Source: Paracoccaceae bacterium
Lineage (GTDB): Bacteria > Pseudomonadota > Alphaproteobacteria > Rhodobacterales > Rhodobacteraceae
DNA length: 46,839 bases
Reading direction: 5' to 3'
Assembly: GCA_028285485.1 (NCBI GenBank)
Contig: JANQPC010000013.1
Span: 1-46,839 of the forward strand
Part shown: piece by piece, positions 7,427-16,711 of the stretch
Position numbering within the stretch: position 1 is the first letter of the stretch
How the letters are laid out: the number at the start of each line of letters is the position of its first letter
Program-made: the position numbers and the translations under genes
The notes under the pieces: generated by a model
The model's database searches: none
What the model was told of the DNA's origin: nothing
Seen by the model: the letters and a program-made list of their open reading frames with translations, nothing else

Positions 7427-8584
7427 ATGATCACGATTACGACGACCGAGGCGCTGAGCGATTTCTGCACGCGGGCCCGGGCGCACAAATATGTCACCGT
7501 AGACACCGAGTTTCTGCGCGAACGTACATACTACGCAAAGCTCTGCCTTGTGCAGCTGGCCATGCCCGGCGAGGGCGAGGCCGATGCCGTGCTGGTGGAT
7601 CCGCTGGCAAAGGGCCTGTCGCTCGATCCGCTCTACGATCTCTTTCGCGACACCGGCGTGGTGAAGGTGTTCCACGCCGCGCGGCAGGATCTGGAGATCT
7701 TCTATGTTGAAGCCGGCGTGATCCCCGCGCCGCTGTTTGATACCCAGGTCGCCGCCATGGTGGCGGGGTTTGGCGAGCAGGTGGGATACGAGACGCTGGT
7801 ACGCAAGATCGCAAAATCGAGCCTCGACAAAACCTCGCGCTTCACCGACTGGTCGCGCCGCCCGCTCACCGACGCGCAGAAAACCTATGCGCTGGCAGAC
7901 GTGACCCACCTGCGCCAGATCTACGAGTACCTTGCGGGCGATCTGGAAAAATCGGGCCGCACCGGCTGGGTGGAGGAAGAGATCGGCGTTCTGTCGGATC
8001 CCGACACATATGTTACCGAGCCCGATCAGGCATGGAAGCGGCTGAAAACCCGCACCAATTCCGGCCGCTTCCTGGCGATCGCGCGGGAGCTTGCGGCATT
8101 TCGCGAACGCCACGCGCAGGAAAAGAACATCCCGCGCAACCGGGTGTTCAAGGATGATGCGCTGCTGGAGCTTGCGTCGACCAAGCCCAAAAGCGCGCAG
8201 GATCTCGGGCGGTCGCGGCTGCTCTTGCGCGAGGCGCGGAAGGGCGATGTTGCCGACGGTATTCTTGCCGCTGTGGCGGCGGGGCTGGCGGCAGACCCTG
8301 AAACCTTCCCGGCGCCCGACCGGTCGCGCGACAAGCTGAACGTGAACCCTGCGCTGGCCGATCTTTTGCGGGTTCTCTTGAAGGCGAAATCCGAAGCCGC
8401 GGGCGTGGCCCAGAAGCTGATCGCAACGGCGGCGGAGCTTGACGAGATCGCCGCGGGGCGCCGCGACGTGCCCGCGCTGAAGGGCTGGCGCAAGCAGGTT
8501 TTCGGCGGCGATGCGATCCGGCTGTGCGAGGGCCAGCTCGCGCTCTCGGCCAAAGGCACGGATGTGCGGATTATCGAGCTTTAG
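7427..8584 (+). CDS. rnd: ribonuclease D
   Basis: 385-residue 3'-5' exoribonuclease that trims tRNA and other stable RNA precursors. The DEDD catalytic residues are visible: D26 and E28 in VDTEF, the second motif in FHAARQDLEIF, and the YALADVTHL box with the C-terminal Tyr/Asp of the DEDDy class. HRDC-type helical regions follow (about residues 205-290 and beyond). Length is typical. It has its own 58-bp leader after purN and ends convergent with the lipoprotein gene. Confidence 0.97.
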   Translation: MITITTTEALSDFCTRARAHKYVTVDTEFLRERTYYAKLCLVQLAMPGEGEADAVLVDPLAKGLSLDPLYDLFRDTGVVKVFHAARQDLEIFYVEAGVIPAPLFDTQVAAMVAGFGEQVGYETLVRKIAKSSLDKTSRFTDWSRRPLTDAQKTYALADVTHLRQIYEYLAGDLEKSGRTGWVEEEIGVLSDPDTYVTEPDQAWKRLKTRTNSGRFLAIARELAAFRERHAQEKNIPRNRVFKDDALLELASTKPKSAQDLGRSRLLLREARKGDVADGILAAVAAGLAADPETFPAPDRSRDKLNVNPALADLLRVLLKAKSEAAGVAQKLIATAAELDEIAAGRRDVPALKGWRKQVFGGDAIRLCEGQLALSAKGTDVRIIEL

Positions 8585-8706
8585 GGTACTGGCCGCGCCG
8601 CGGCGTGCCGCTCGGAAGCGCGCGCGGTAAATTCCCGGTCCGTCACCTCACCCGGGTTCGGATCGCCGATCCCGGCACCGCAGCGGTTCGAGGCATCGCG
8701 CGGCGC

Positions 8707-9156
8707 TTAGCGCCGCACCGCCCGCGCGTTCGAGGCGCCCACCACCTGGATCTGCCGCACGCCCGCAAGCGTCTGATCGGAAAGGAAGAGCGCCACCACA
8801 AGCTCGCGCGAAGGCACGGTGGAAACCCGCTGCGCCTCATCCGGCGGTATCGCGCGGAAGGTGTAGCTCAGGATCCCGGGCCCTGCCGATTGGGCCACCA
8901 GTGCGCCCGCGAAGTAGCCTTGCGTGGGCGGCAGGCCCACCGCGCGCAGGATCGCGCCGCCCGGCACCCGGTCGATCGACACGCCCGAAACCTCGGCCAC
9001 CAGCGGGCGCGGATCTTCGATCACCTCCACCCGCGCCACGGTCACTTCCGCGTCGTCGCGCCCGAACCAGTTGAACGGGTTCAGCCGGCTTTCAGCCACG
9101 CGCGCGCAGCCCGCAAGCGCCGCCACGATCAGGATCAGACATCCGAATTTGCGCAC
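8707..9156 (-). CDS. hypothetical lipoprotein
   Basis: 149 residues. A short basic N-terminus, a hydrophobic stretch and the lipobox LAGC (Cys at residue 17) indicate export and lipidation. The rest is a mixed alpha/beta domain with no recognised family; a conserved-looking NPFNWFGRD segment follows the lipid anchor. The GTG at 9156 is chosen because GGGAGGTG sits just upstream; a TTG at 9180 would only extend the N-terminus. It is divergent from sufE, and no functional partner is evident. Confidence 0.8.
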   Translation of the reverse strand: MRKFGCLILIVAALAGCARVAESRLNPFNWFGRDDAEVTVARVEVIEDPRPLVAEVSGVSIDRVPGGAILRAVGLPPTQGYFAGALVAQSAGPGILSYTFRAIPPDEAQRVSTVPSRELVVALFLSDQTLAGVRQIQVVGASNARAVRR

Positions 9157-9286
9157 AGCCCACCTCCCCCGGTTGCCCAAGCCGCTTAACCCATTGCCGC
9201 GGCGCTGAAAAGCCCGGGGCAGGGGGGTAGACCTTGCGCGCCGCGCCCCCTAAGTCTGCCAAAACCGGCAACGGATGGGGCCCGCC

Positions 9287-9706
9287 ATGAGCACCGAGGC
9301 GTTCGACGACATCGCCGAAACCTTCGCCTTCCTCGAAGATTGGGAGGAACGGTACCGCTATGTGATCGAGCTTGGCCGCGATATGCCCGCGCTGGACGAT
9401 GCGCTTAAAGTGCCGGCCACGAAGGTGGAGGGCTGCGCCAGCCAGGTCTGGCTGCATCCGAAGATCGAAGGGCAGATCTTCAGTTTCGAGGGCGATAGTG
9501 ATGCGATGATCGTGCGCGGGCTCATCGCGGTGTTGCGCGCGCTCTACAATGGCCGCCCGGTGGGCGAGGTGGCGCGGGTGGATGCACTGGCCGAGCTGAA
9601 GCGCCTGCAGCTTGACGAACATCTTTCCGCCCAACGCTCCAACGGCCTGCGCGCAATGATCGAACGGATCGGGCGCGTGGCGGCGGAGGCAGACGCGGCG
9701 CCTTAG
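9287..9706 (+). CDS. SufE family cysteine-desulfuration protein
   Basis: 139 residues. SufE accepts persulfide sulfur from the desulfurase SufS and passes it to the Fe-S scaffold. The acceptor cysteine is Cys50 in KVEGCASQVWL, and the C-terminal half (LIAVLRALYNGRP, then the helix ending the domain) is the standard fold. The other suf genes are not in this window, so it stands apart from the main suf operon. An ATG at 9275 would add four residues; 9287 fits the family better. Confidence 0.95.
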   Translation: MSTEAFDDIAETFAFLEDWEERYRYVIELGRDMPALDDALKVPATKVEGCASQVWLHPKIEGQIFSFEGDSDAMIVRGLIAVLRALYNGRPVGEVARVDALAELKRLQLDEHLSAQRSNGLRAMIERIGRVAAEADAAP

Positions 9707-9799
9707 GAGCGTCATAAAACCGTTACGCGGGGCGGGCAGGAGTGCCGCGATAGGCGGGACGGGCGCGCAAGCTCCGGGCCCGCAGAGAGGGACAACCGG

Positions 9800-10939
9800 A
9801 TGCAACCCTTTGCATCGGATCCGGGGGCGAGCAGGGGACGGCTCTACCCCGAAGACGAAAGCACCTTCCGATCGTGCTATCAGCGCGATCGGGATCGGAT
9901 CATCCACGCCTCCAGCTTCCGCCGCCTCAAGCACAAGACCCAGGTCTTTATCGAGCATGAGGGCGATTACTACCGCACCCGGCTGACCCATTCGATTGAA
10001 GTGGCGCAGGTGGCGCGCACGCTTTCGGGCGTTCTGGGCCTGAACCCCGAACTGACGGAGGCGTTGGCGCTTGCCCACGATCTGGGCCACCCGCCCTTCG
10101 GCCATACCGGCGAGGATGCGTTGCAGGCGCTGATGCGGCCCTATGGCGGTTTCGATCACAACGCGCAGGCGATCCGCATCGTCACCGCGCTTGAGCGGCA
10201 TTATGCAGAATTCGACGGGCTGAACCTTACCTGGGAAACGCTGGAAGGGCTGGCCAAGCACAACGGCCCGGTCACCGGCGCGCTGCCCTGGGCGCTGGCC
10301 GAATACGATGCTCATCACGATCTGGAGCTGACCACCCATGCCAGCGCCGAGGCGCAGGTGGCCGCCATTGCCGATGACGTGGCCTATAACCACCACGATC
10401 TGCATGACGGGCTGCGGGCAGAGCTTTTTTCCACCGATGAACTGGCCGAACTGCCGATCCTGGCCGAATGCTTTGCCGAGGTTGATGCGGCCTATCCCGG
10501 GCTCAACTACTACCGCCGCCGCCACGAGGCGCTCCGGCGCTTCTTCGGCATTCTGGTGGAGGATGTGATCGCCGTGGCGCGCAGCAACCTTGCCGAGATC
10601 GCGCCGCAAAGCGTGGCCGATATCCGCAATGCCGGGCGCGGGGTGATCCGGTTTTCGCCCGCGCTCTGGGCCGATCTTTCGCAGATCCGCGCATTTCTGT
10701 TCGATCGCATGTACCGGGCGCCCACTGTGATCGCGATGCGGGCAGAGGTGACAGAGGTGGTGAACGCGCTCTTCCCCTTCTTCATGGCCAACCCCGAAAA
10801 CCTGCCCAAGCAATGGCGCAAGGATGTGGCCGAGGCGCGGGGGGAAGAGGCGCTGGCGCGGATCGTCTCTGACTATATCGCGGGCATGACCGACCGCTTT
10901 GCCATCCAGTGCCACGCGCGGTTTGTGGCGGGCGGGTAG
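9800..10939 (+). CDS. dgt: deoxyguanosinetriphosphate triphosphohydrolase-like protein
   Basis: 379-residue HD-domain dNTP triphosphohydrolase of the alphaproteobacterial dGTPase-like group, which removes triphosphate from deoxynucleotides and helps balance dNTP pools. Metal ligands: the first His in TRLTHSIEVAQ, His93-Asp94 in LAHDLGHPPFGHTGE, and the later Asp in DDVAYNHHDLHD. The N-terminal RDRDRIIHASSFRRLKHKTQVF block is diagnostic. Length is normal for the short class. Confidence 0.95.
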   Translation: MQPFASDPGASRGRLYPEDESTFRSCYQRDRDRIIHASSFRRLKHKTQVFIEHEGDYYRTRLTHSIEVAQVARTLSGVLGLNPELTEALALAHDLGHPPFGHTGEDALQALMRPYGGFDHNAQAIRIVTALERHYAEFDGLNLTWETLEGLAKHNGPVTGALPWALAEYDAHHDLELTTHASAEAQVAAIADDVAYNHHDLHDGLRAELFSTDELAELPILAECFAEVDAAYPGLNYYRRRHEALRRFFGILVEDVIAVARSNLAEIAPQSVADIRNAGRGVIRFSPALWADLSQIRAFLFDRMYRAPTVIAMRAEVTEVVNALFPFFMANPENLPKQWRKDVAEARGEEALARIVSDYIAGMTDRFAIQCHARFVAGG

Positions 10940-11051
10940 GGGGCCCAACGCGCCTTGATCCGCACGCCGGCGCAGATGCGCACGGGTCGGGCCGCGGGCG
11001 CCAGGCGCGCGCCGCCTTGAACGCCCGCCCAACCCTGCTAAACCGCCTTCC

Positions 11052-12776
11052 ATGAACATTTTCGCCGAAATCCGCACGCTTGTGATCGAAACGCTCGATG
11101 CCATGGTCGCCGATGGCGAACTGCCGCCGGGGCTGAATTACGGCAATGTCTCCGTTGAGCCGCCGCGCGATGCCGCGCATGGCGATATGGCCACCAATGC
11201 GGCCATGGTGCTGGCCAAGCCCGCGCAGATGGCGCCGCGCGATATCGCCGATGATCTGGCCGGGCGGCTGAAAACCGATCCCCGGATCGCGGTGGCGGAA
11301 GTTGCGGGCCCGGGCTTTCTGAACCTCCATCTCGATGGCCGGGTCTGGCATGATGTGGTGAGCGAGGCCATCGATGCCGGCGCCAGCTTCGGCCATTCCG
11401 GCATGGGCGCGGGCATCAAGGTGAATGTCGAATACGTCTCCGCCAACCCCACCGGCCCCCTTCATGTGGGCCACACACGGGGCGCGATCTTCGGCGATGC
11501 GCTCTGCAGCCTTCTGCAGGCCGCGGGCTACGAGGTAACGCGCGAATATTACATCAACGATGGCGGCGCGCAGGTCGATGTGCTCGCCCGCTCCGCCTAT
11601 GAGCGTTACCGCGAGGCGCATGGCCTCAGCCCCGAAATCGCCGAGGGGCTTTATCCCGGCGATTACCTCGTGGCTGTGGGTGAGGCGATGAAAGAAAAGT
11701 TCGGGGATCAGTTCCTCGACAAGGGCGAGCAATACTGGCTGGCCGAGGTGCGCGAATTTGCGACCGAAGCCATGATGGCACTGATCCGCGACGATCTTGC
11801 CGCGCTTGGCATCAAGATGGATGTCTACTTCAGCGAGAAATCCCTCTACGCCACGGGCCGGATCGAAGCCGCGCTGGAAACGCTTGAAAAGAAGGGCCTT
11901 CTTTATGAAGGCAAGCTCGAACCACCGAAGGGCAAGGTGCCCGAGGATTGGGAGCCCCGCGAACAGCTTCTCTTCAAATCCACCGAGTTTGGCGATGATG
12001 TGGATCGCCCGGTGAAGAAATCCGACGGGTCGTGGACCTATTTTGCCCCCGATGTGGCCTATCACTACGACAAGGTGCAACGCGGTCATGATGAGTTGAT
12101 CGATGTCTTCGGCGCCGATCACGGCGGCTACGTGAAGCGGATGAAAGCGGCCACCTCGGCGCTTACCGATGGCACGGTGCCGCTTGACATCAAGCTCACC
12201 CAGCTTGTGCGGCTCTTCAAGAACGGCGAGCCCTTCAAGATGTCCAAGCGCGCGGGCACGTTTGTCACGCTACGCGATGTGGTCGATCAGGTGGGCCCGG
12301 ATGTCACCCGCTTCGTGATGCTGACGCGGAAGAACGATGCGCCGCTCGATTTCGATTTCGCGCGGGTGACGGAGCAATCGAAAGACAATCCCGTCTTCTA
12401 CGTGCAATACGCCCATGCCCGGGTGAAATCGCTGATCCGGAAGGCCGAATCCGCGGGGCTGCCGATCTCAGATCACCCCGAACTGAGCGATCCGCAGGAA
12501 TATGCGGTGGCGCGCAAAGTGGGCGAATGGCCCCGGCTGGTGGAGATTGCCGCGCGCAATCACGAACCCCACCGCGTGGCCTTCTACCTCTACGATCTCG
12601 CCTCGGAATTTCACGCGCTCTGGAACAAGGGCAACGATCATCCCGAACTGCGCTTCGTGCATGAGCAAGATCCCGCGGCCACCGCCGCCAAAATCGCGCT
12701 GCCCCGGGCCGTTGCCGTTGTTATTTCAGCGGGATTGGGTATTCTGGGCGTGACACCGGCAGAGGAAATGCGCTGA
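11052..12776 (+). CDS. argS: arginyl-tRNA synthetase
   Basis: 574-residue class I synthetase. It has the N-terminal Add-1 domain (first ~110 residues), the HIGH-type signature HVGHTRGA (about residues 139-146), the KMSKR-type loop [10 protein letters not shown], and a C-terminal DALR anticodon-binding domain. Length and order are standard. It leads a run of co-oriented genes: argS, SPOR protein, nagZ, scpA, scpB. Confidence 0.98.
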   Translation: MNIFAEIRTLVIETLDAMVADGELPPGLNYGNVSVEPPRDAAHGDMATNAAMVLAKPAQMAPRDIADDLAGRLKTDPRIAVAEVAGPGFLNLHLDGRVWHDVVSEAIDAGASFGHSGMGAGIKVNVEYVSANPTGPLHVGHTRGAIFGDALCSLLQAAGYEVTREYYINDGGAQVDVLARSAYERYREAHGLSPEIAEGLYPGDYLVAVGEAMKEKFGDQFLDKGEQYWLAEVREFATEAMMALIRDDLAALGIKMDVYFSEKSLYATGRIEAALETLEKKGLLYEGKLEPPKGKVPEDWEPREQLLFKSTEFGDDVDRPVKKSDGSWTYFAPDVAYHYDKVQRGHDELIDVFGADHGGYVKRMKAATSALTDGTVPLDIKLTQLVRLFKNGEPFKMSKRAGTFVTLRDVVDQVGPDVTRFVMLTRKNDAPLDFDFARVTEQSKDNPVFYVQYAHARVKSLIRKAESAGLPISDHPELSDPQEYAVARKVGEWPRLVEIAARNHEPHRVAFYLYDLASEFHALWNKGNDHPELRFVHEQDPAATAAKIALPRAVAVVISAGLGILGVTPAEEMR

Positions 12777-12852
12777 TCAAAAGCGCCCCGCCGGCGTTGG
12801 CAAAAAAGCAGGCAAGAACGTCGCATAATAAGCGCGGCACGAGCGAGGCGGT

Positions 12853-13788
12853 ATGGCAAACTACTATTATGAGAGCGACTATACGTCGCCCGATCCCGAT
12901 GCGTCGGGTGAGGTGGCGACGATTGCAAACTGGATCGGGGCGCTGGTCTCCTTCGGCCTTCTGGTGGGCCTGGGCGTCTGGGGCTACCAGCTTCTGATGC
13001 GCGATGTGACCGGGGTGCCGGTGGTGCGCGCCGTGGAAGGCCCGATGCGCATCGCGCCGGAGGATCCCGGCGGCCAACAGGCTGAATATCAAGGGCTTTC
13101 CGTAACCCGCGTGGCGGTTGAAGGTGCCTCCGAGCGGCCGACGGAGCGGGTGATCCTGGCCCCCCAGCCGATCGATCTGGATGATGAGGATCAGCCGATC
13201 GCCGATCTTCTGGCCACCGGGGATGATGAGGAAAGCGCGGCCCCCCTCGCGCTCTTGCCGGAGGCGAGCGAACCGCCCTCGGCGATAGAACTGGCGATTG
13301 CCGAGGCGCTGCAATCCACCGCGCCCATCGCGGAAGAGGCTGAAGCTGCGCTGGTGCCGGAACCGGCGGTGGCCACGGGCCAGGCGTTTGAGGTGATTCC
13401 CGCCTCGGTTGCCGGGGTTGCCCGCGCGCCCCGCCCGCCGGCCCGGCCCGAGGGGTTGGAGCCGATGGCGGTTGCCAATGCCGTCTCCGTTTCCACCGGC
13501 GCGGTGGGGCTTGATATCGATCCCGCCGCGATCCCCGCGGGCACGCGCCTCGTGCAGCTTGGCGCCTTTCCCAGCGAGGGCGATGCCCGCACGGCCTGGG
13601 ATCAGCTTGATGGCCGCTTTGGCGATTTCTTCGAAGGCAAGGGCCGCGTGGTGCAGGAAGCCTCGGCGGGCGGCACCACCTTCTACCGCCTTCGTGCGGC
13701 CGGCTTTGAGGATCTGAGCGATGCGCGGCGCTTCTGCGCGGTGCTCGTGGCCGAAAACGCCAACTGCATCCCGGTGATCCGGCGCTAG
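12853..13788 (+). CDS. SPOR domain-containing membrane protein
   Basis: 311 residues. A cytoplasmic N-terminus, a single membrane helix (about residues 24-50), a long acidic Ala/Glu/Pro-rich periplasmic linker and a C-terminal SPOR domain (from about residue 235: GTRLVQLGAFPSEGDARTAW to the end). SPOR domains bind denuded septal peptidoglycan, so a role at the division site is likely. The next gene, nagZ, starts one base after its stop, supporting a shared cell-wall context. Confidence 0.92.
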   Translation: MANYYYESDYTSPDPDASGEVATIANWIGALVSFGLLVGLGVWGYQLLMRDVTGVPVVRAVEGPMRIAPEDPGGQQAEYQGLSVTRVAVEGASERPTERVILAPQPIDLDDEDQPIADLLATGDDEESAAPLALLPEASEPPSAIELAIAEALQSTAPIAEEAEAALVPEPAVATGQAFEVIPASVAGVARAPRPPARPEGLEPMAVANAVSVSTGAVGLDIDPAAIPAGTRLVQLGAFPSEGDARTAWDQLDGRFGDFFEGKGRVVQEASAGGTTFYRLRAAGFEDLSDARRFCAVLVAENANCIPVIRR

Positions 13789-13789
13789 G

Positions 13790-14800
13790 GTGGCGGCGGG
13801 CGCCTATATCCTTGGCTGCGCCGGGCCCACGCTCTCAGGCCCGGAAGCCGCCTTTTTCCGCGAAGCCGATCCCTGGGGCTTCATCCTTTTCCAGCGCAAT
13901 ATCCAAACGCCGGATCAGACCCGTGCGCTGACCCGCGCCCTACGCGAGGCGGTGGGGCGCGATGCGCCGATCCTGATCGATCAGGAAGGCGGGCGCGTGC
14001 AGCGGATGTGGGGGCCTGCCTGGCGGGTCTGGCACCCTGCGCTTGATCAGGCAGGCGACAGCCCGGTGGAACTGGCCGCCGAAGGCATGGCGCTTCGCAC
14101 CCGCCTGATTGCGCACGAGCTTCGCGCGATCGGGATCGATGTGAACTGCACGCCCCTCGGCGATATCGCCTCGGGAGAGACCCATCCGGTTCTGCTGAAC
14201 CGCTGTTACGGGCGTGAACCCGATCGGGTGATCGCCATCGCCCGGGCGGTGGCCGAGGCGCAGGAGGAATGCGGCGTGCTGCCGATCCTCAAGCATATCC
14301 CCGGCCATGGCTCCACCGGGGCCGACAGCCACGTGGCCCTGCCGCGGGTAGAGAAGCCCCGCGCGGCGCTGGAGGCGTGGGATTTCACGCCTTTTCGCGC
14401 CCTTGCCGATCTGCCGATGGGGATGACGGCGCATGTGGTTTACACCGATATCGATCCCACAGCCCCCGCCACGATCTCGCCCGACATGATCGCCCTTGTC
14501 CGCGGCGAGATCGGCTTTGACGGGCTGTTGATGACAGACGATCTTTCGATGGAGGCGCTTGGCGGCACGGTGGCGGAGCGCTCTGGTGCCGCGCTCGCGG
14601 CGGGCTGCGACCTGATCCTGCATTGCAACGGCGAGATGGCAGAGATGGTGGCGGTTGCGGGCGCCGCGGGCCGGCTTTCGGCGGCGGCCCAACCCCGCGC
14701 CGAGGCGGCGCTTGCCCGCCGCAGGGCCCCGGCAGCGATTGACATCCCCGCCACCGAGGCGAAGTTAGAGGCACTCTTGCAAGGCGCAGTGTATGCCTGA
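13790..14800 (+). CDS. nagZ: beta-N-acetylhexosaminidase
   Basis: 336-residue family-3 glycoside hydrolase that cleaves GlcNAc from muropeptides in cytosolic peptidoglycan recycling. It has the DQEGGRVQR block and KHIPGHGSTGADSH (from about residue 168) carrying the catalytic His, plus MTDDLSMEAL with the nucleophile Asp. The start is GTG at 13790, one base after the SPOR gene's TAG. Its end overlaps scpA by 8 bp. Confidence 0.96.
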   Translation: MAAGAYILGCAGPTLSGPEAAFFREADPWGFILFQRNIQTPDQTRALTRALREAVGRDAPILIDQEGGRVQRMWGPAWRVWHPALDQAGDSPVELAAEGMALRTRLIAHELRAIGIDVNCTPLGDIASGETHPVLLNRCYGREPDRVIAIARAVAEAQEECGVLPILKHIPGHGSTGADSHVALPRVEKPRAALEAWDFTPFRALADLPMGMTAHVVYTDIDPTAPATISPDMIALVRGEIGFDGLLMTDDLSMEALGGTVAERSGAALAAGCDLILHCNGEMAEMVAVAGAAGRLSAAAQPRAEAALARRRAPAAIDIPATEAKLEALLQGAVYA

Positions 14801-15575
14801 GGCAGACAGCAATGTGATCGAGGTTGAAGCCCGGCGCTCCGCCGAGGCGCTCATCGTTGATGTGGATGGGTTTGAGGGCCCGCTTGATCTGCTGCTCACG
14901 CTTTCGCGCACCCAGAAGGTGGATCTGCGCAAAATCTCGGTTCTGGCGCTGGCCGAGCAGTACCTGAATTTCATCAATCAGGCCAAAACGTTGCGGATCG
15001 AACTTGCGGCGGATTACCTGGTGATGGCGGCCTGGCTCGCCTTCCTGAAATCCCGCCTGCTGCTGCCCCCCGATCCCGCCGATGCGGGGCCATCGGGTGA
15101 AGAGCTGGCCGCGCATCTTGCCTTCCAGCTCGAACGCCTGCAGGCGATGCGCGAACATGCGGCCAAGCTCATGGCGCGCGATCAGAAGGGGCGCGATTTC
15201 TTCGTGCGCGGCATTCCCGAAGATGTCACGCGCATCCGCCGGATCAAGTATACCGCCACGCTTCTGGATCTCATGCAGGGCTATGCCCGCATCCGCACCA
15301 AGGATGAATTCCGCCCCTATACGATGGACCGGCGCGATGTGCTGACCCTTGAAGAGGCGCTTGACAGGATGCGCGGGCTTATCGGCTTTGCGGGCGATTG
15401 GGCGGATCTTGTGACCTTCCTGCCCGAAGGCTGGGCGATGGATCCCGCCCGCCGCCGCTCTGCCACCGCCGCCACCTTCGCGGCGTCGCTGGAACTGGTG
15501 AAGGCGGGGCAGATTGAGCTTCGGCAGGGCGAAAGCTTCGCGCCGATTGAATTGCGGCGGCTGGCCGATGGCTGA
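14793..15575 (+). CDS. scpA: segregation and condensation protein A (kleisin)
   Basis: 260-residue kleisin subunit of the SMC-ScpAB condensin. The FEGPLDLLLTLSRTQKVDL N-terminal SMC-binding helix and the C-terminal winged helix are visible. The start overlaps the nagZ end by 8 bp and its stop overlaps scpB by 8 bp (ATGGCTGA), indicating tight translational coupling and a balanced complex. Confidence 0.97.
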   Translation: MPEADSNVIEVEARRSAEALIVDVDGFEGPLDLLLTLSRTQKVDLRKISVLALAEQYLNFINQAKTLRIELAADYLVMAAWLAFLKSRLLLPPDPADAGPSGEELAAHLAFQLERLQAMREHAAKLMARDQKGRDFFVRGIPEDVTRIRRIKYTATLLDLMQGYARIRTKDEFRPYTMDRRDVLTLEEALDRMRGLIGFAGDWADLVTFLPEGWAMDPARRRSATAATFAASLELVKAGQIELRQGESFAPIELRRLADG

Positions 15576-16278
15576 GGCGGCGCCGGAAAACGAAAGCCTG
15601 TTCGAGGCCCCGCCGCTGGCCGAACAGGAGCGGATGGTGGAAGCGGTGCTTTTTGCAAGCGCCGAGCCGGTGACCGTGGCCGATCTCAACGCCCGGATGC
15701 CCCATGGCGCCGATGCCGCGCGGGCGCTTGAGGGGCTTCAGAAGCGCTATGAGGGCAGGGGCGTGATCCTCACGAAAGTGGGGGAGTCCTGGGCGATGCG
15801 CACTGCCCCCGATCTTGGGTTTCTGATGCAAAAAGAAACGGTTGAGATCCGAAAGTTAAGCCGCGCCGCGATTGAGACGCTGGCGATCATCGCCTACCAC
15901 CAGCCCGTCACCCGGGCCGAGATTGAAGAGATCCGGGGCGTTAGCGTTTCCCGCGGCACAATCGATCAGCTGCTGGAGATGGAGTGGATCAAGCTTGGCC
16001 GCCGCCGCCTTTCCCCGGGCCGCCCCGTGACCTTCGTGGTGACCCCCGAATTTCTCGATCACTTCGGCCTGGAATCCGCGCGCGATCTGCCGGGGGTGAA
16101 GGAGCTTCGCGCGGCAGGGCTGTTGGATAATCGCCCGCCGCCGGGCGAGGGCGACGAGGAAGAAGACGACGATCAGTCGGAAATGTTCGAAGAGGCGCCG
16201 GAGAGCGCCGCAGAGGCCCGGCCGGAAGAAAATTCCGAGGAGCAGACCGACGAGCAGCCCGAGGAGCAGACGGAATGA
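15568..16278 (+). CDS. scpB: segregation and condensation protein B
   Basis: 236 residues. Two winged-helix domains (about residues 16-170; SRAAIETLAIIAYHQPVTRAEIEEIRGV is split between them) form the ScpB core that dimerises and binds ScpA. The C-terminal ~50 residues are a low-complexity acidic Glu/Asp/Gln tail. The ATG at 15568 overlaps the scpA stop; an upstream in-frame ATG at 15514 lies within scpA and is unlikely. Confidence 0.97.
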   Translation: MAEAAPENESLFEAPPLAEQERMVEAVLFASAEPVTVADLNARMPHGADAARALEGLQKRYEGRGVILTKVGESWAMRTAPDLGFLMQKETVEIRKLSRAAIETLAIIAYHQPVTRAEIEEIRGVSVSRGTIDQLLEMEWIKLGRRRLSPGRPVTFVVTPEFLDHFGLESARDLPGVKELRAAGLLDNRPPPGEGDEEEDDDQSEMFEEAPESAAEARPEENSEEQTDEQPEEQTE

Positions 16279-16487
16279 ACGCCAACCACCTGATCAACAT
16301 GGTGATGCGGATCTTCATGCGGAAAATCGTCAATCGCGGCATCAATGCGGGCATCGATATGGCCGCCAAGCGGGGCAGGTCCGGCGCGCCGACAGAGGCC
16401 GAGAAGGCGCAGGCATCGGCGGCGCGGAAAACCACTCGCCAGGCACGGCAGGTCACGCGCATGGCCCGCCGCGTTACCCGGCTCTGA
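16275..16487 (+). CDS. small basic hypothetical protein
   Basis: 70 residues, strongly basic, coupled to scpB by an ATGA overlap. The N-terminal half is a hydrophobic/amphipathic helix (MRIFMRKIVNRGINAGIDMA); the second half is Lys/Arg/Ala-rich and might contact nucleic acid or membrane. No family function is known to me. Its position at the end of the scpAB operon and the overlap argue that it is real. Confidence 0.75.
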   Translation: MNANHLINMVMRIFMRKIVNRGINAGIDMAAKRGRSGAPTEAEKAQASAARKTTRQARQVTRMARRVTRL

Positions 16488-16711
16488 ACCGCCCGAGGTA
16501 AGCGCGGAGGGCTTCGTGCAGGGGCAGGTCACCTCCGAAGTTGCCACCCATGCGTCGACGGAAGCGCAACTCAGGGCCTTTGCGCGCCCGGCCCGGCACC
16601 AAGTTCTGCGCCGGATCAGGATTTCCGGAACGGAGGGCGCGGATGAAGCGAGTCGTGCAAGCCACGGATCAAGAATGTGAAAATGGGACTCCGGGGCTGG
16701 TGTGAGCGGCA

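Noticed and set aside
9092-11104. Long minus-strand open frame of 670 codons
   Set aside because: It lies antisense to sufE, dgt and the argS start, which are clear family members; its composition is His/Arg/Gly/Pro-rich, typical of a shadow frame in high-GC DNA.
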